Assembly: GCA_963920665.1 (NCBI GenBank) | Contig: OY987272.1 | Coordinates: 17,303,001 to 17,367,000, forward strand | DNA: 64,000 bases | Source: Straminergon stramineum | Taxonomy: Eukaryota > Streptophyta > Bryopsida > Hypnales > Calliergonaceae | Direction: 5' to 3' | Part shown: in pieces, positions 1 to 12,384 of the stretch | Position numbering within the stretch: the stretch's first letter is position 1 | How the letters are laid out: each line of letters begins with the position of its first letter | Position numbers and translations under genes: made by a program | Notes under the pieces: model-generated | Databases searched by the model: none | Told to the model about the DNA's origin: nothing | What the model saw: only the letters and a program-made list of their open reading frames with translations

Positions 1-2055
1 ATAAATCAATAATTTGTCAAAAATCAATTAAGTAATTCAAAAAATTACACTATTTTGTGTCCAAGATTTAATCACTAAAAATCCTTCTTAATAGTTGTAT
101 GTTTGAGAAGTATAAAAAATTTGGATAAAAATATCCTTTTACAATGTTTTATTGTAATATAGAATATAGATCCTAAATTTAGCCTTGCAACTATTGATTT
201 ACGTCCTTTTTGAAGATTTTACCTAAGAGATTTTTTTCTCCAACTTATTAAAGGAGTGCATTGAAATACTATCTATCCATTAATTTATTTAAAAATTGAC
301 AATATCAAAAGTAATTTAGAGCTTTGAAAGTTTAGAAAAGGACTCTAGCTAGCCCTAGTGCTAGTAAAGTAATGGTATTGGTACCTTTGAGCGTGGTTTG
401 ACCTCCCAAACCCAATTTTGTCATTTTTGTACTTAGACATGTAGGATATAAAATTGCACTAACTAACTAGTTGTGAAAAGACAAAAACATGAAAACTTTG
501 ATTTTGTCTTTTCCTCTTACACTACCCGTCCACACGACCTTCAATTTTTTATGCTAGTAACCTATGATATGTGTGTGAAGTGGCCCTACAATACTAAAGT
601 AGGATGATTCATTGTTGTCCTTTTCGATTGTTGTACATATTTAACTTGATGAGGTTTACAAATCTATTTTTGCAATAGAATGGCAAGAGATTGTTGCACA
701 AGTGTTTTGGTTAGATCATTTTTTAGTAAAGAAAGACACATTGTAGGTAGTCAAAGTAGAACCATATAAGCAAAAGATATACTTCCCATTGTTGTTCCAA
801 GGGAGGAATATTTTCTTCTATTTTCTAGAGTAGTTTTTTAAACTTCCTATATAGTTGCAATGATAATCCAAAAGCATGATCCCTTACATTGTTGAATAAT
901 GAATGAACCTTTTGCCATATGTCCTAACTACATGGTGATGTTTTTTGAAATTATAAAATTGTGATACTCCAACCCAATTCCAACCCTAGCCACCCCAATT
1001 CCACTCTAAAAAATTTCATCATGCAACCCTCTACAATTTCAGTACAATAGAATGGAGCATGGAGCATTTAGGCCCAACAATAGAGGGTGCAATTGGAAGG
1101 GGGGCACTTTAGGATACTTACATCTTAGTATTCATTCCAATCACCATTTGCCATATGAGAAAGAAAGAAAAATAAAAAAAGCCATTATAGACTGGATAAT
1201 GCTCCAAAGCTAGGAGGCTTGAGAGCATTACAAGACATAATGTAAAGTCTAATAGTTCATCAGCGATGTCCGTATCTATACTTTTTGCAAATCTAAGGGT
1301 GTAGAAAGAGGGTCACCGTTATAGGTTATAATGCTTTTCTGACTAAGGTAAGAGCACCCAATGGTGTTAGACACTACAAAGCATAATCATTTTGGGCCAT
1401 AAATGTAAGTAGACAGTAGAGAGCTTATTTTTTTGACCTAAAATGATAAGATGTCTACAATCCCACTACATTTATATTCTAGAATGAATTCCTGGTCTAG
1501 AAAGGGATGCCATTGGGTGCTCTACCTTATCCAAAATAATGGTGACAAATCTGCCTTGAAACCCGGAATTGGCATCAGCTTATGAATTTGTGAAGTTGAA
1601 ATGACTGAAAGCATCTTCACCCTGAAATGTTCACTGACTGTACATTGAAGAATCGTCAGGGAGATTCCTTCCGTCTCTCCTAATCACCGACGGAGACGAG
1701 CTTCTCGGCGATTCTCTCGCGTTTCCCCCGAAATCAACTGTCGTAGAGACGCAAACAATCCATCAAGCCTTTGCGATCTATACATGCTGATGCTTATTAG
1801 GAGCGATGCTGATTCCATTGATCTTTGAAAGAAAATTTACTGGAAAACTCCCCAAAATTGCGAAAAATGGTCACTTCCTGTTGCTACGATGTACCAGGGC
1901 TGACTGAATTGGTCTGAAAATTAGGGCTCGCAATTGCGATTGTCGGTCTGTATACCTTACGAGCGATGGCGGGACTATCAAATCCACGAGCTTAGCTTCT
2001 TCCTTTTTCTAGCACATTTCTTTGAAAGTTGGAAGTAGAGAAGAGTTCCTCTCCG
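1..2055. other. AT-rich spacer and upstream region of the LptF/G gene
   Basis: No convincing coding region was seen. The stretch is AT-rich up to about 1.6 kb and holds one small terminal-inverted-repeat element (listed separately). From about 1640 the base composition rises, with cytosine- and guanine-rich patches between 1660 and 2050. This fits a promoter and 5' untranslated region for the gene starting at 2056. Confidence 0.5.
1344..1529. mobile_element. Small TIR element (MITE), about 186 bp
   Basis: The left end reads TAAGGTAAGAGCACCCAATGG in parts, with core GAGCACCCAATGG. The right end is its inverse, CCATTGGGTGCTCTACCTTA. The ends face each other about 185 bp apart and there is no coding capacity between them. 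The outermost bases are TAA on the left and TTA on the right, which could be part of the TIR or a degenerate 3-bp target site as in PIF/Harbinger (Tourist) MITEs. The family assignment is inference; the inverted repeat is directly visible. Confidence 0.6.
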
Positions 2056-5000
2056 ATGATGCTGTCTGCGTCGCCTGATACCTTCGGCGCCTCGTTCCTT
2101 TGCAATGCCACTTGCTCCGATGTGAAGTCTCGATTGAGAAATTTTGGAAATCGAGCTAGAGCGAGACGGTGCGTGCATTTTCGGGATGCCCTCCATGCGA
2201 CACTTCTGCAATGGAGGTTCAGCTCCAGGAATGGGGAGAGAGGACGTAGTTGTTGGCCTTGTGTGGAGTATGGCAGATGGCAAAGTGGAAGATTAGGGAC
2301 AATGAGGTGTGGGATTAGTGTCGGACCTGGAGATGAAGAAGGAGCCCGAAGTAGCTTGGTGGCAATATTGGATGGCTATTTGATGCGGGAGCTTCTTCCC
2401 CCTTTGGTTTTGGGAACTGCGGCGTTCACTGTGCTGGGTGTCTCGATCGGTCAGTGACGCTGTTGCGTTTTGAGGCTTAGGATGATGCTTGCAATTGATG
2501 ATGGAGAGATTAGGGTTAGAGTTTCGAAATTGAGTGAAACTTCGTTTTTTCGGAGTGCTGTTCCTTGCTCTGTGATGGTCTTACTAAAATATAGAGGATC
2601 AAGTATTCAAGGTGAAATGATGAATTCAAGTGATCACATTGTGAAAATATAATTCAGGTGTTGCTAATTTTTATATCAGTAGAATCAATGAAGGGCAGTG
2701 CATGTGTTGGGCTAAAAATTGAGCAAAAGAACGTTACCATATGACCGACTCAGAAATGCTAAGAAAAAATTCGATTCAATTCGGGTCTCTTGGTCCTTTA
2801 GGGGTTTAGTGGATGCTCTTTGGATTTGACATGTCCTTTGATTTTCTGATTGTGGTTCCAGGAGTAGGGTCGGAAGTAATGGCATTAATTGAGAAACTGG
2901 GCTTCTCATTTCGTCACTGTTTACTGTATGTGCGCATCGTCTTCCTCCGTCTTCCGGTACAATCATGATCCATTCTATCTTCCATTTCCATGAGTTTTGT
3001 GCGTTCTCGTATTGGGAGAATTGATCGGTGCCTTGGATGAAGGGAATTCGGCGTGCAAACTCAAATGTCGCCATAGATGAGATGTCATTTGCAGATCAGA
3101 GTACTGGCTTATATCAATTAGCCAGAGAGCTAATGGTGGCCAACATTGTCGTGTTGTTTCAGACGTACGTTAGTCTTGCGCTTCCAATGGCGTCACTATT
3201 GGCTTCAATGCTTGCATTCGGACGACTGGGCGTGGACAGTGAGGTAACAGGTACAATTCTAGTAATTTTTGACGATGAGATATAGTGCATATTACTCTAA
3301 TGCCCTGCCACTAGCTTATTGCACCGCTCATTCTATTCTGTGTTACTTATGATTTAATGTGCCACCAAACCTGTGCGCCATACAGGAAATGAACTTTTTT
3401 GGTGAAACAGTTCAAGTAGTTTAAGCTTTAGACATTGAAAGAGAGGAAAAAAGAGCTTTTGAATGCATCGAGTCGATGAACAAGGGACTTGGGAGCTTGG
3501 GATTTACCTGTTTTTTGTTCCAATTTTTATCCATCCAGAGATACACCTAAAGGTGTGTGAATTAGCAGAACACCTACCGAATAGTGTAACACACACTATA
3601 TAGAATAAACGGTGTAGTGATCTATAGCATAGTGATCATCAGCGTTGGGAATTGATGGACTGGCGTAGTTGTTGCTGATTAGACTGGCGATAAGTTGCAG
3701 CCCTACGAGCTGCCGGGATAGGAAGCTTAAGGATGCTGCGGCCAACGTTCATTGTATTTCTGGGAATCACTGCCCTCCACTTTCTTCTAGCTGAGGTGCC
3801 ATATCATTGAAAGGACTCCACTTGCCAGTTGGTTTGGTATGAAGCTCCTCGTATCTGTTACTTTTTTTGCTTTTGGAGTGTTTCATGATGTGCGCTAGTA
3901 TAAGAACTCTAGATTGAGAATATAAATAACCAGTTTTGGGCGCTTTCACTTACAGGAGCTTAGTTGTTGCACAGGGATTAGCACCACGTGCAAATCAAAT
4001 GGCCATGGACGCGACCAAAACTGCTGTTGCAACCGTATCGACCGTTCGAGATTCTGGCAAGTCTCATGTAAGATGGAATCACAGAGACATACCGAAATGT
4101 TTGTGGCATGTCTAGTACGGTAGATTTTTCTGTTCAGAATATGATCTTTGTGTGGTTCGATTCAATTTTTTCTCTTGACATACGAAGTTATTGTAGCACT
4201 GTAGATTTTTTCAGACCGTTGTTGAATGTTGTCAGTTTTGTGCTCACTTCTAGGAGCTTTGGTTTGATGCAATCCTGCGGGTGTCTGGCAGACGACCAGG
4301 ACGTCCTCAGCTGCCTTCAGCCGGCCTGTTATATTTCCAGTATTCAGGTTAATATGTCCTCATCTCGTTTGAACAACAGTGCGTTACTGGCTTCTTTGAA
4401 TATCTTACTCTTTGTCTCAGTGGCTTATGATCTAGTTCAAATTGCAGAATCTTTTCGTTGTTGATACTCCCTGTTCAGATGATTGCACTTCATGAAATAT
4501 TTTCTCAGGAGTTTGACCAGTCTAATTTTACGTCAACTGATTGTAGAAAGCACCGACTTGAACACCTGATTTACGCTCAGGGGTTCGATGGCTTGAACAC
4601 ATTGCTAACGGTCACTTTCGTGCAAATGGAGGTAATGTCAATCCCGATGGTGTGCCTTTTTATAACAGTCTTTATTGAGGGTTGACTTGCTTATATTTTT
4701 GTGTATGAGCGGGCAAGTTTTTGATATGGCCTACGGTTGTAGGTAGTGACAGCATTTTATCAGCACAAGTTTATGCTCTTGTATTCCTTTCTACTCCCCT
4801 AGCACTATATTGAAGTGGCTAGCTTCTTGTGCTATGTGAATGTGAACAAGTCACCCTACTCTTGCAGGAATTTCAAGATCAGGGAGCCACCACGGGAAAT
4901 CCTCAATCCAAGTTGAATACCGGTAGGTTCTGTTCGGTCTAAATTGCTCAAAATAGATTCATAAACGAAGAATTTTTATCTTAGAAATGCAGTCTACGGT

Positions 5001-7533
5001 TGATTTCACATGTGGGAGGTTTCAGACGTCACTTTAAGCATTTCAACATATGGACTGTTTTGTTTGAGAGAGGTATAGAGCCATATAGAGACCTTTTGGA
5101 ACAAGAGCCAGTCTGTGAGATCACATTTTTTCGTACTATGCATGGATTTCTTATGGAATTTTAGTTCAATTTTAAAGTGGTAGGTTTCAGACCACCATAT
5201 TTGACAGTAGGCAAGTCCATCATGGACGAGTGACCATAGACATTGAAGGTAACCGCGCCTAATTGCGGCCTAATTCTGAACCCCACAGATTCTTGCCTAA
5301 AATTTTGAATTTGCAGCCTGTATTCTTGAGAGCTTATGTCGATTTCGGGTAAACCTGTTTTCAGCACTTTGAAAATTCATAGTTTATTCATATGGTGTCC
5401 AAAAACTGCATGCTAAAATAATCTGAAATCCTCTTTAGACTCTTAACAAGATCTGACAAAAAAAAACTTTAATAATTTGATAATAGGAACCAGGCTCAAA
5501 TGCTTTTTCGGAGATTTTAGGTGCATTTACCTTAGCCAAGTCATGCTTACCTCACCGACTAATAAGTGCAACAAAGTTTATGACTAGGTGAGTTGGGGTC
5601 CATAACGGAGACGTGATCAGAGCCCTAATGGTTTTAGTATCCTCTACCTTAATCAGTAGATGGTACATAGATTGAAAAATGGCGAGACTGGCTTGGTTAC
5701 CATTAACTTTGTCATATTGACGAAGAGACGTTGTATATTCAACAGCATTGTCCGTTAGAAGGGTGGTTTTGGCGGAGGAGGCGATCTGGGACGAGTTACA
5801 GGGATTGTGGATGTTAAGTAATGGCTGTGAATATTTACTGGGAAGGGGGGCCTCTCAAAACAAAGGAAGCTCCTTGCATGCTGTGCGACAATTTAGCTCG
5901 CAATGTAAGTACAATATCTTTGTTAAGTCCTCAGAGGTCAAATGGGCAAAAGTGGCTGCTTACATATCTGAAGAATTTTGACTAAATTGTTTAGGAAGCT
6001 TCAAGGAATGTAACAAATCAAACCTCTTCATTTTTAATGATGGAGATATGTTTTGAAATTACAATTTTTTTATTGACTTTAGATTCCAAAGTGAGCTTTT
6101 TATTTGAGCTTATGCACTTACGGGTTAATTCAGAAGTGTATCTTTTCAACCTTTGTAGTTCATCCAGTTGTGGTGTTGGCATTTCAATAATGTTCTAACA
6201 GTGGAATTTTCGATATCCTGGGCAGATATTTCAGAATTGACAAGAGCCCCATTGGATTTTGCCAGATTGGGTGTTACTAAGTCTTTTGAAGACATGACTC
6301 TTTTTGAGGTGAGGTTGCTTTTGGGTTGATTGAGTTTGGATTCCAGCTTTGTTGTTTCTACCCCAAGGGAAGAGGCTCAGCAATCGTTCACAACTGTAGA
6401 AAGTTTTGTGCCCAATTAAACTTGAACATATTCTAAAAGCAATTATAGCATGTTAGGGCCTGTCATTTCAAGAATGGATTTTCTTATGTTTAATAGATTA
6501 GGACATGTGGGTTATAAGAAAATAGGAATAGCGACATTCTAAGATTGACAAATATGATTTCGAATTTTTCAATTACTGGAGATTATATCAAGGATTACGT
6601 GGAGATTGAATGGACTGTTTTGACATTTCTGTTTGAGGTAAATATGGGATCACGTTCAGATTTTCCTGCATCAATTCATCCTTTGGAGGGATTCTTTTGA
6701 CGATTGCAGGCTTGGAGCTTATTGGGTCTCATGGAGAGAAGTCGGAATGTTAAGGAGAGTCGAAAGTTACAGGTTTGTGCATTCCTTAGAGTTGTGAGTA
6801 AGATTTTTGTTCCTCCTTTTCTGGTTCCTCAGGTTAAGCACTCCTGCACTCAATTTTTAACGATGACCTAATTTAACGTTACAAGTCTAGCCTTCTAACC
6901 CATTCTGATGAGCTCATGTGACTGCTCTAAACTTGGAGATCTCTTCGAAGCAGGTCAAGATTCAGCAGCGTCTGTCACTTCCCTTTGCGAGTATAGTATT
7001 TGGCTTGGTTGGTTGCCTTCTAAGCCTCCACCTGCCTCGTGAACAAAAGCGAGTAAGCCTTTCAATTTCATGAAGCTCTTCTATTTGAACGAATTGATGG
7101 TCATCTAAAAATGAAATTTCAGATGGATATAGATTTCTACAATTCACTGTGATGATTCCATTGACGTACCTTACGCTCTCTTGTACCGATCTTCCTCAGG
7201 TTGGATTGGCCTTGACAATCGTGATTGTCTTTGGCTACTACATTGTCTCCGTGTTTGGATCCCTAATTGGTCAGGTGAATAACCCTTCCCAATTCCTGGG
7301 TATACAGGATTGTCTTGTCTTGTTTCTAGTAAAACATTCAAAAGTCTCTGGGGAAAGGACCTCGAACTGAGAAGATAATCCAGTGAATGCTTGAAACATG
7401 TCAATGGAGCCTAGATGCTGACCGAGTGGTACTGCATGTGCAGTTGGGCTACGTCAGTCCCATACTGGGAGCTTGGTTACCGAATCTTGCTGGAGTTCTC
7501 TTGGCACTTGCTTTCTTGTTCTGTACACCTTAA
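2056..7533 (+). CDS. Plastid-targeted LptF/LptG (YjgP/YjgQ) family permease, 12 exons
   Basis: Predicted membrane permease of the LptF/LptG family (PF03739), which in bacteria pulls lipopolysaccharide from the inner membrane with LptB. Exons: 2056-2449, 3095-3250, 3701-3795, 3975-4067, 4479-4631, 4868-4922, 5746-5904, 6226-6308, 6710-6772, 6954-7052, 7200-7274, 7444-7533. All use GT-AG and all phases agree, giving 504 codons. The first ~100 residues are rich in Ser, Arg and Ala and look like a transit peptide. Residues after ~102 match cyanobacterial LptF/G: LDGYLMRELLPPLVLGTAAF, SLALPMASLLASMLAFGRL, DSEVTALRAAGIGSLRM, GLAPRANQMAM, LSLPFASIVFGLVG, IVFGYYIVSVFGSLIGQ and a last helix beginning ILGAWLPN. 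Six predicted membrane helices (three, soluble domain, three) are the family's usual arrangement. A GC-richer stretch at 4251-4371 could be an extra exon but does not keep phase. Function in a plant is unknown; plastid location is inference. Confidence 0.88.
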
Positions 7534-8859
7534 GGTACCTACGCATATTATGGTCAACAAGAATCAGCTGAGGATGCTCCTATTATTGGACTAACCTACA
7601 CTTTGTTGGATATTATTGGGTATTGAAAGAGGACTCCAATGTGCTTTAGTATCTACTTTATGGACATTGTTTGAATAAACTATGAATTTTCAAAGTTCTG
7701 ATTATAAGTGTACCTCAAATTGATCCTCGACTTTCCTCTTCAGATAGTGTACATCCTTGTAATAAATATTTACTTTTTAGGCAAAAATCTTGGGGATGCT
7801 TTTGGGAAGGGTCTCAATTAAGTTGCTTCCTACAAACTTGCTTTAAGCTATGTTCCAATTGCTATCCAGTCAGCAGCAAAGGGATGCGATCAGGTTTTCG
7901 ACGCTTCTCATTTAGAAGCTAATGTTTATTGATAGCTGGGTCTCATGCCACTCTTGTGGAGTCTGGTAGGTAGCCAAGAGGAGATGCATGGGATGCGACC
8001 AGGTCTCTCGGGACGGTAATAGGTAACTGCTTTGGGAGATGAAAATTGTCTCTGGGAATGCCTATTAGGATTTAGGAGACAGTTTCGATGAGTCCTACGG
8101 ACTTTATGAACAGTGTAGCATTCATATGCTTAATGAACGGATGTGCATACGTCCACATTACCGCTTGTTTGAGCCTATTTGACATTGTTTCCTGCGTTTA
8201 TTCTGTAGTCTCTCCAGTTTCTTCTTTTCAAATTCCAGGGCTGCTTGAGTTAACCAACCTGACATGATCTCAAAATTGGGCAATAAAAGTGTGACGATCT
8301 GGGATTTTTTCTGTAGCGTGTTACGGAAGCTCTTCCAGAATGTTATGTAATGCAGTACTATTCATCAACCTCCGTTTTGAAAACCAACCTCAAGGCAGCT
8401 ACCTGGGACAATAATTCCAATAGCTTTCACTTTCAGAATCCGGCATTAATGATGAGAACCCAGCTTCAATAGAAGGTTGTTGAGAGGCCAGGAAAGTTCT
8501 GAATCCAGTAAGTGAGTAACGACACTCACTGTTGTCGTCCTTCAACATGACCATCCATGCATGATTCATACATGTTCCTTAACAGAGATTGCAGTACAAA
8601 CCTGCAAGTGATTAGGTGCAACTTCAATAAACTTGCATGACACCCTGCTCACGCGTGGCAGCAATTGAATCATGAGTCGTCGTCACTCGGCCTTCCTTCA
8701 CATCTTTCAACACCGTCTTAATCTCAATCTCAGGGGCACCGCTTACACTTCTTCTACTTCTTCTTAGTTTGTTCCTGCATAGGAGAATTGGTTGCACACA
8801 TTGAACTTACTAGCAGGATTGTTGTGGAGCACCGGATTTCTGTTTTCAGACCTTGGAGC
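7534..8859. other. 3' flank of the LptF/G gene and spacer
   Basis: No clear gene was recognised on the plus strand. It probably holds the 3' untranslated region of the permease gene and the promoter of the LORELEI-like gene. On the minus strand, about 8624-8764 is a short open stretch with coding-like composition (encoding GAPEIEIKTVLKDVKEGR and ending at a TGA-type terminus near 8620). It could be a last exon of a minus-strand gene whose first exon may be 9303-9390, but nothing links the two. Confidence 0.3.
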
Positions 8860-10160
8860 ATGGCTAACAATGTGCACATAAGAGCTATGGCACTTCTGGC
8901 GACACTGCTTCTGTGTCTTCCAAGGAGCTCTGTATGCGGTAACTCCCTTCATTGCTGTCAAGTTCTAGTTAGCACGACTCCATGGTCGACTCCTCTCCTC
9001 TCCGTGTTTTCTATTCATAGCAATTTTGAGAGACTTTTATGGAGACTTTCCTTTGTATTGTCTTCTTTATTTTTGATCGACAATGTTCTTTACTCGTTCT
9101 GTTGACCCAAAAATCATTCGCTATGTCTGCACATAAATACATAAGTGATTCTTTACTATATAATCAGCCATTTAAAACGCATGAATCTCTGTCCTGAAAA
9201 AGTGAGAAGCATTCATGGCGCTCGGAGTGTAGTATTCTCACAGCTGTGAGCAAGAGTCTGTGCATCTTAGAAAGGAATAAATGGCACTAACGTAATTCTC
9301 ACCTCGCTGATTTGAATTCGCTTCTGTTGCAGCCAGGGCCGTCGGAACAACAGCAACAACTGCCAGATACAACACCATTGCGTCTCCCATGTCCAGTAAT
9401 GCTCCAAAACCCTAATTTCTCCTCAGTGATTCCTTAGCATATTAAGTGGGGGGGACTTCCCATGCTCCAGCTCCGATCTGCTATAATTTCAGACTGCTCA
9501 TCTGAAATTCAATTTACTTATTTGCACATTCTACAGTACTGTTTCACTGAAGCAAAAGGAATTTCCATAAAATTGGAAAGTTTCAGTGAAAATATGCATC
9601 TCATTTTTGTTTAATATCAGAACTTGTCAACTAAAATTGAAGTTGCCTTGGGAAGTTTGCGCTTCCTGCATGCCACATGTAACAACCTGATTATCTTTGG
9701 GTTTTTTCACAAGGTCCTTCAACTCGTAATCAGATTGTAATCCTGCACAATCATCCATTATGTAGTTCGTGTTACTCTAGTAATATAATGCAACTATAGA
9801 AACTCCCTATGGAATTACATTGACGGATGATTTGACCAAGTGCGGAAATGTGGGTTTTGTGTGTATGTGTGTGTGTGTTTTGGCTATTGATTCTTGAGTA
9901 TAGACTATTGCGCGACGGACTTCTCGCAAGTTTCATATACGGATGTGACGGCGGCATGCCCAACAAGTAGCAATGGAGCAAGTCCAACTTGTTGTGTAGC
10001 ATTCAATGCTAAGGCTTGCCAATACCAACTGCTAGTGAACGACTTTGGGAGCCTATGTCCAATGATGTTCATCAACTACTTGGGTGCCGCTGGTCCGTAC
10101 CCACCGGGGTATTTCGTGGGCCCTTGCGTTGATGGTTCCAAAGGCTTTTGCATCCACTAG
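8860..10160 (+). CDS. LORELEI-like (LLG) 8-cysteine secreted protein, 2 exons
   Basis: Exons 8860-8938 and 9904-10160 join in phase 1 (G|AC gives Asp) to encode 111 residues. Residues 1-26 form a signal peptide with a Leu/Ala core ending at PRSSVC. The rest matches the LORELEI/LLG module: CATDFSQVSYTDVTAACP, then TCC, KACQYQ, GSLCPMMFINYLG, the hallmark YPPGYFVGPC and a final cysteine near the stop. All eight family cysteines are present, counting from YC. In Arabidopsis, LLG proteins are GPI-anchored co-receptors that chaperone FERONIA-type CrRLK1L kinases and bind RALF peptides. Unlike those proteins, this model stops three residues after the last cysteine, with no hydrophobic GPI signal. 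Either a third exon was missed or the protein is secreted without an anchor. The 965-bp intron carries a GT microsatellite (about 9855-9880). Confidence 0.8.
9303..9390 (-). CDS. Possible first exon of a small secretory protein (antisense to LLG intron)
   Basis: On the minus strand an ATG at 9390 opens a run reading MGDAMVLYLAVVAVVPTALA, then about nine more residues. This is a textbook signal peptide with an Ala-X-Ala cleavage site. It ends at a good donor (GAG|GTGAGA) in phase 1. A telobox-like AAACCCTAA lies just upstream (about 9407-9415), as at many plant 5' regions. I could not identify the following exons; a coding-like minus-strand patch near 8620-8764 is the best candidate. It lies wholly inside the LLG intron on the opposite strand. 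Function is unknown and the model is partial. Confidence 0.3.
9855..9880. repeat. GT microsatellite in the LLG intron
   Basis: A run of GT dinucleotides interrupted by one A (tgtgtgtatgtgtgtgtgtg) lies about 25 bp upstream of the second LLG exon, in the polypyrimidine/branch-point region. Directly visible. Confidence 0.85.
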
Positions 10161-10802
10161 GGGTATCATTCAAATCTTGTTAGTATCAAATATAGGTGTG
10201 CAATTGGGTGCAAACAATTCTTCTTTTTTTAAAGTACTATTTAATGCGTTTATAGAGTTCTGGAATATGGTTTTGAAATTGCCCAACTTTTTTTATAGAT
10301 ATTGCCTACTTTGGTTTCGTTTTATATGGCTTGTAGGCCATTCTTTAGAGAAATCTTTTTTTTAGGCACAAAGGTACTTTTTGATTCCTATAAATTTCTC
10401 TCAATTTTCTCCTACATGTTAAATTATTTAATCATCATCCTCTCTAGTGGGATCAAAACTCACTTTGATTTTCTAGAATGATGTGAGTTTGATAATCAAT
10501 TAACATAATGGTGTGGCATAGGTTTTTAAGTGCATTGGCAAATTCAACCATGTTTCAATCTATACTTTGCTTGATGTTTATTTTTGGAAGAATGTATTGA
10601 TATCTTGAGGTAGAAATACCAATTGTTTGAATGTATTCATATATTGTTCATAGAGCAAATTCATCAATCATAATGTAGCATTGTTCATTGTTAGACATGG
10701 AATCCTTTCATAGTTCAAGTTGTTTTGAGAACTATAAGGTCTTGGAAACTCTACATACAAACCACTAACCACATAAGGTACATATTGACAATACATTCTC
10801 AC

Positions 10803-10982
10803 TTGATGTTAAGAATTAGAAAGGATCTTAGGAATGAATTTAGGTCCACGGTTCACTAATGGAAACTTGGTATCTATAGTCTATGTCTAAAGTTGATGTT
10901 AAGAATTCGAAAGGATTTTAGGAATGAATTTAGGTCCACAGTTCACTAATGAAAACTTGGTTTCTATAGTCTATGTCTAAAG
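10803..10982. repeat. Two-copy tandem duplication, 90-bp period
   Basis: The block beginning ttgatgttaagaatt at 10803 repeats at 10893 and ends in tatgtctaaagt both times. Only a few substitutions separate the copies, so the duplication is recent. No coding content. Confidence 0.92.
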
Positions 10983-12384
10983 TGAGCACAAGAAGATCCA
11001 CAAATCTAACTGTCATACAGGTCCTTTTATGGATCATTCTTTGGTCCATGTCGGGTATGTTTTTCATAATGTTTGTTGTGCATTTGAAAATTAGGAGATG
11101 CATTCAGTAGATATGTTGCAAATGTAGTTTAGGTTTGACTTTTAAATAGAAACAAACATTTTATTTGAACACCTAATATTAAAAATGATAAAATTGTTTG
11201 TAAAACCAAAAATAAAGAATACCAAACTTAAGCTTGTTGATTATCTTAAACCTTTTGTAACTTTGGCAAGTCATAAGTTCATTTATTGGATTGAATTTAT
11301 TAGTAGGTTCTACAATTTTCAATTTTGAAATTGAATTGTATAAAACACTTACACATTGATAAAAACTTCTATTAATCAAATTCAATTCTTGTACACCATA
11401 TATCTCTACAATTATCTTGTGCATCTCTCAAAAATCATTGTAGATAAGCTAAATACTTGAAGTCATACAATCAAGTAGTATCCTCTACCTTCTTCAAACA
11501 TTCTCACTTCACTATACATTTAGCCATATAACTTGTGTTGATGTAGGTCTACAAAACTCATCCTTATAAGGTGCATTTTCAATGGATTTCAATGCTTGTT
11601 CATTGGAAGGCTTCCCTAAGATATATGCATCTAAAATTGAGATCTAAAATATTCAAATTGCATTCATTTCAATTGGAAAATTTGGGTTCACAAACGTTAA
11701 GTGGTTAATTTTTGGTTAGTTAGGACAAATTCAACATAGACTAAGTTGTTTCATAGTCATTGTCACCCTATTCATAACCTAGATTTTTTGGCATGAATCA
11801 ATGTACATGAAAATTGGTTTGAATGCATTGGATTCATTCCTCAATTTTAACAATCCATATTTTTTCCTAAAGGGTAGAATGATATGATCACCATTACTTT
11901 TATTCAATACTAATTTGCCATATTAGTGAAGGTACAAAGTTTGTATTACTATAATAATTTTAAAATTTGGGTTGTAATGGTTTTGTATTAACCCTGTCAA
12001 AATGATGAGGTGAGAAAATGGTCAATGAATGACTTTCCATGTCATTGCAAAAATGAAGACTATGCCTATTAGTCCAAAAATCAAATCCTTTTCAACAAAA
12101 TACCTCAATGATAGTATATAAGGAACAATGGATTTGTATACACAATCACTCAATACACTCAAATACACCATCCAAAATTGATTTTGAGATAGCTAAAAAT
12201 TCACAATGGACTATATGGCACTAAAATACTAGAAGTCAAAAAAAAAATTCTATATTGGGAATTAATGTACTTGTAGAAAATTCCCTCAGTTCTCTAAATA
12301 ATATAATATAATTACTTAGCATCAAAAGGATATGTGATATTTCACTGTATTTGTGTACAAATCTTTATTAATATCCATATTAAT

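Noticed and set aside
4251..4371. Additional exon in the LptF/G gene
   Set aside because: It is GC-richer and open but its donor leaves phase 1 while the next exon needs phase 0; family alignment is complete without it.
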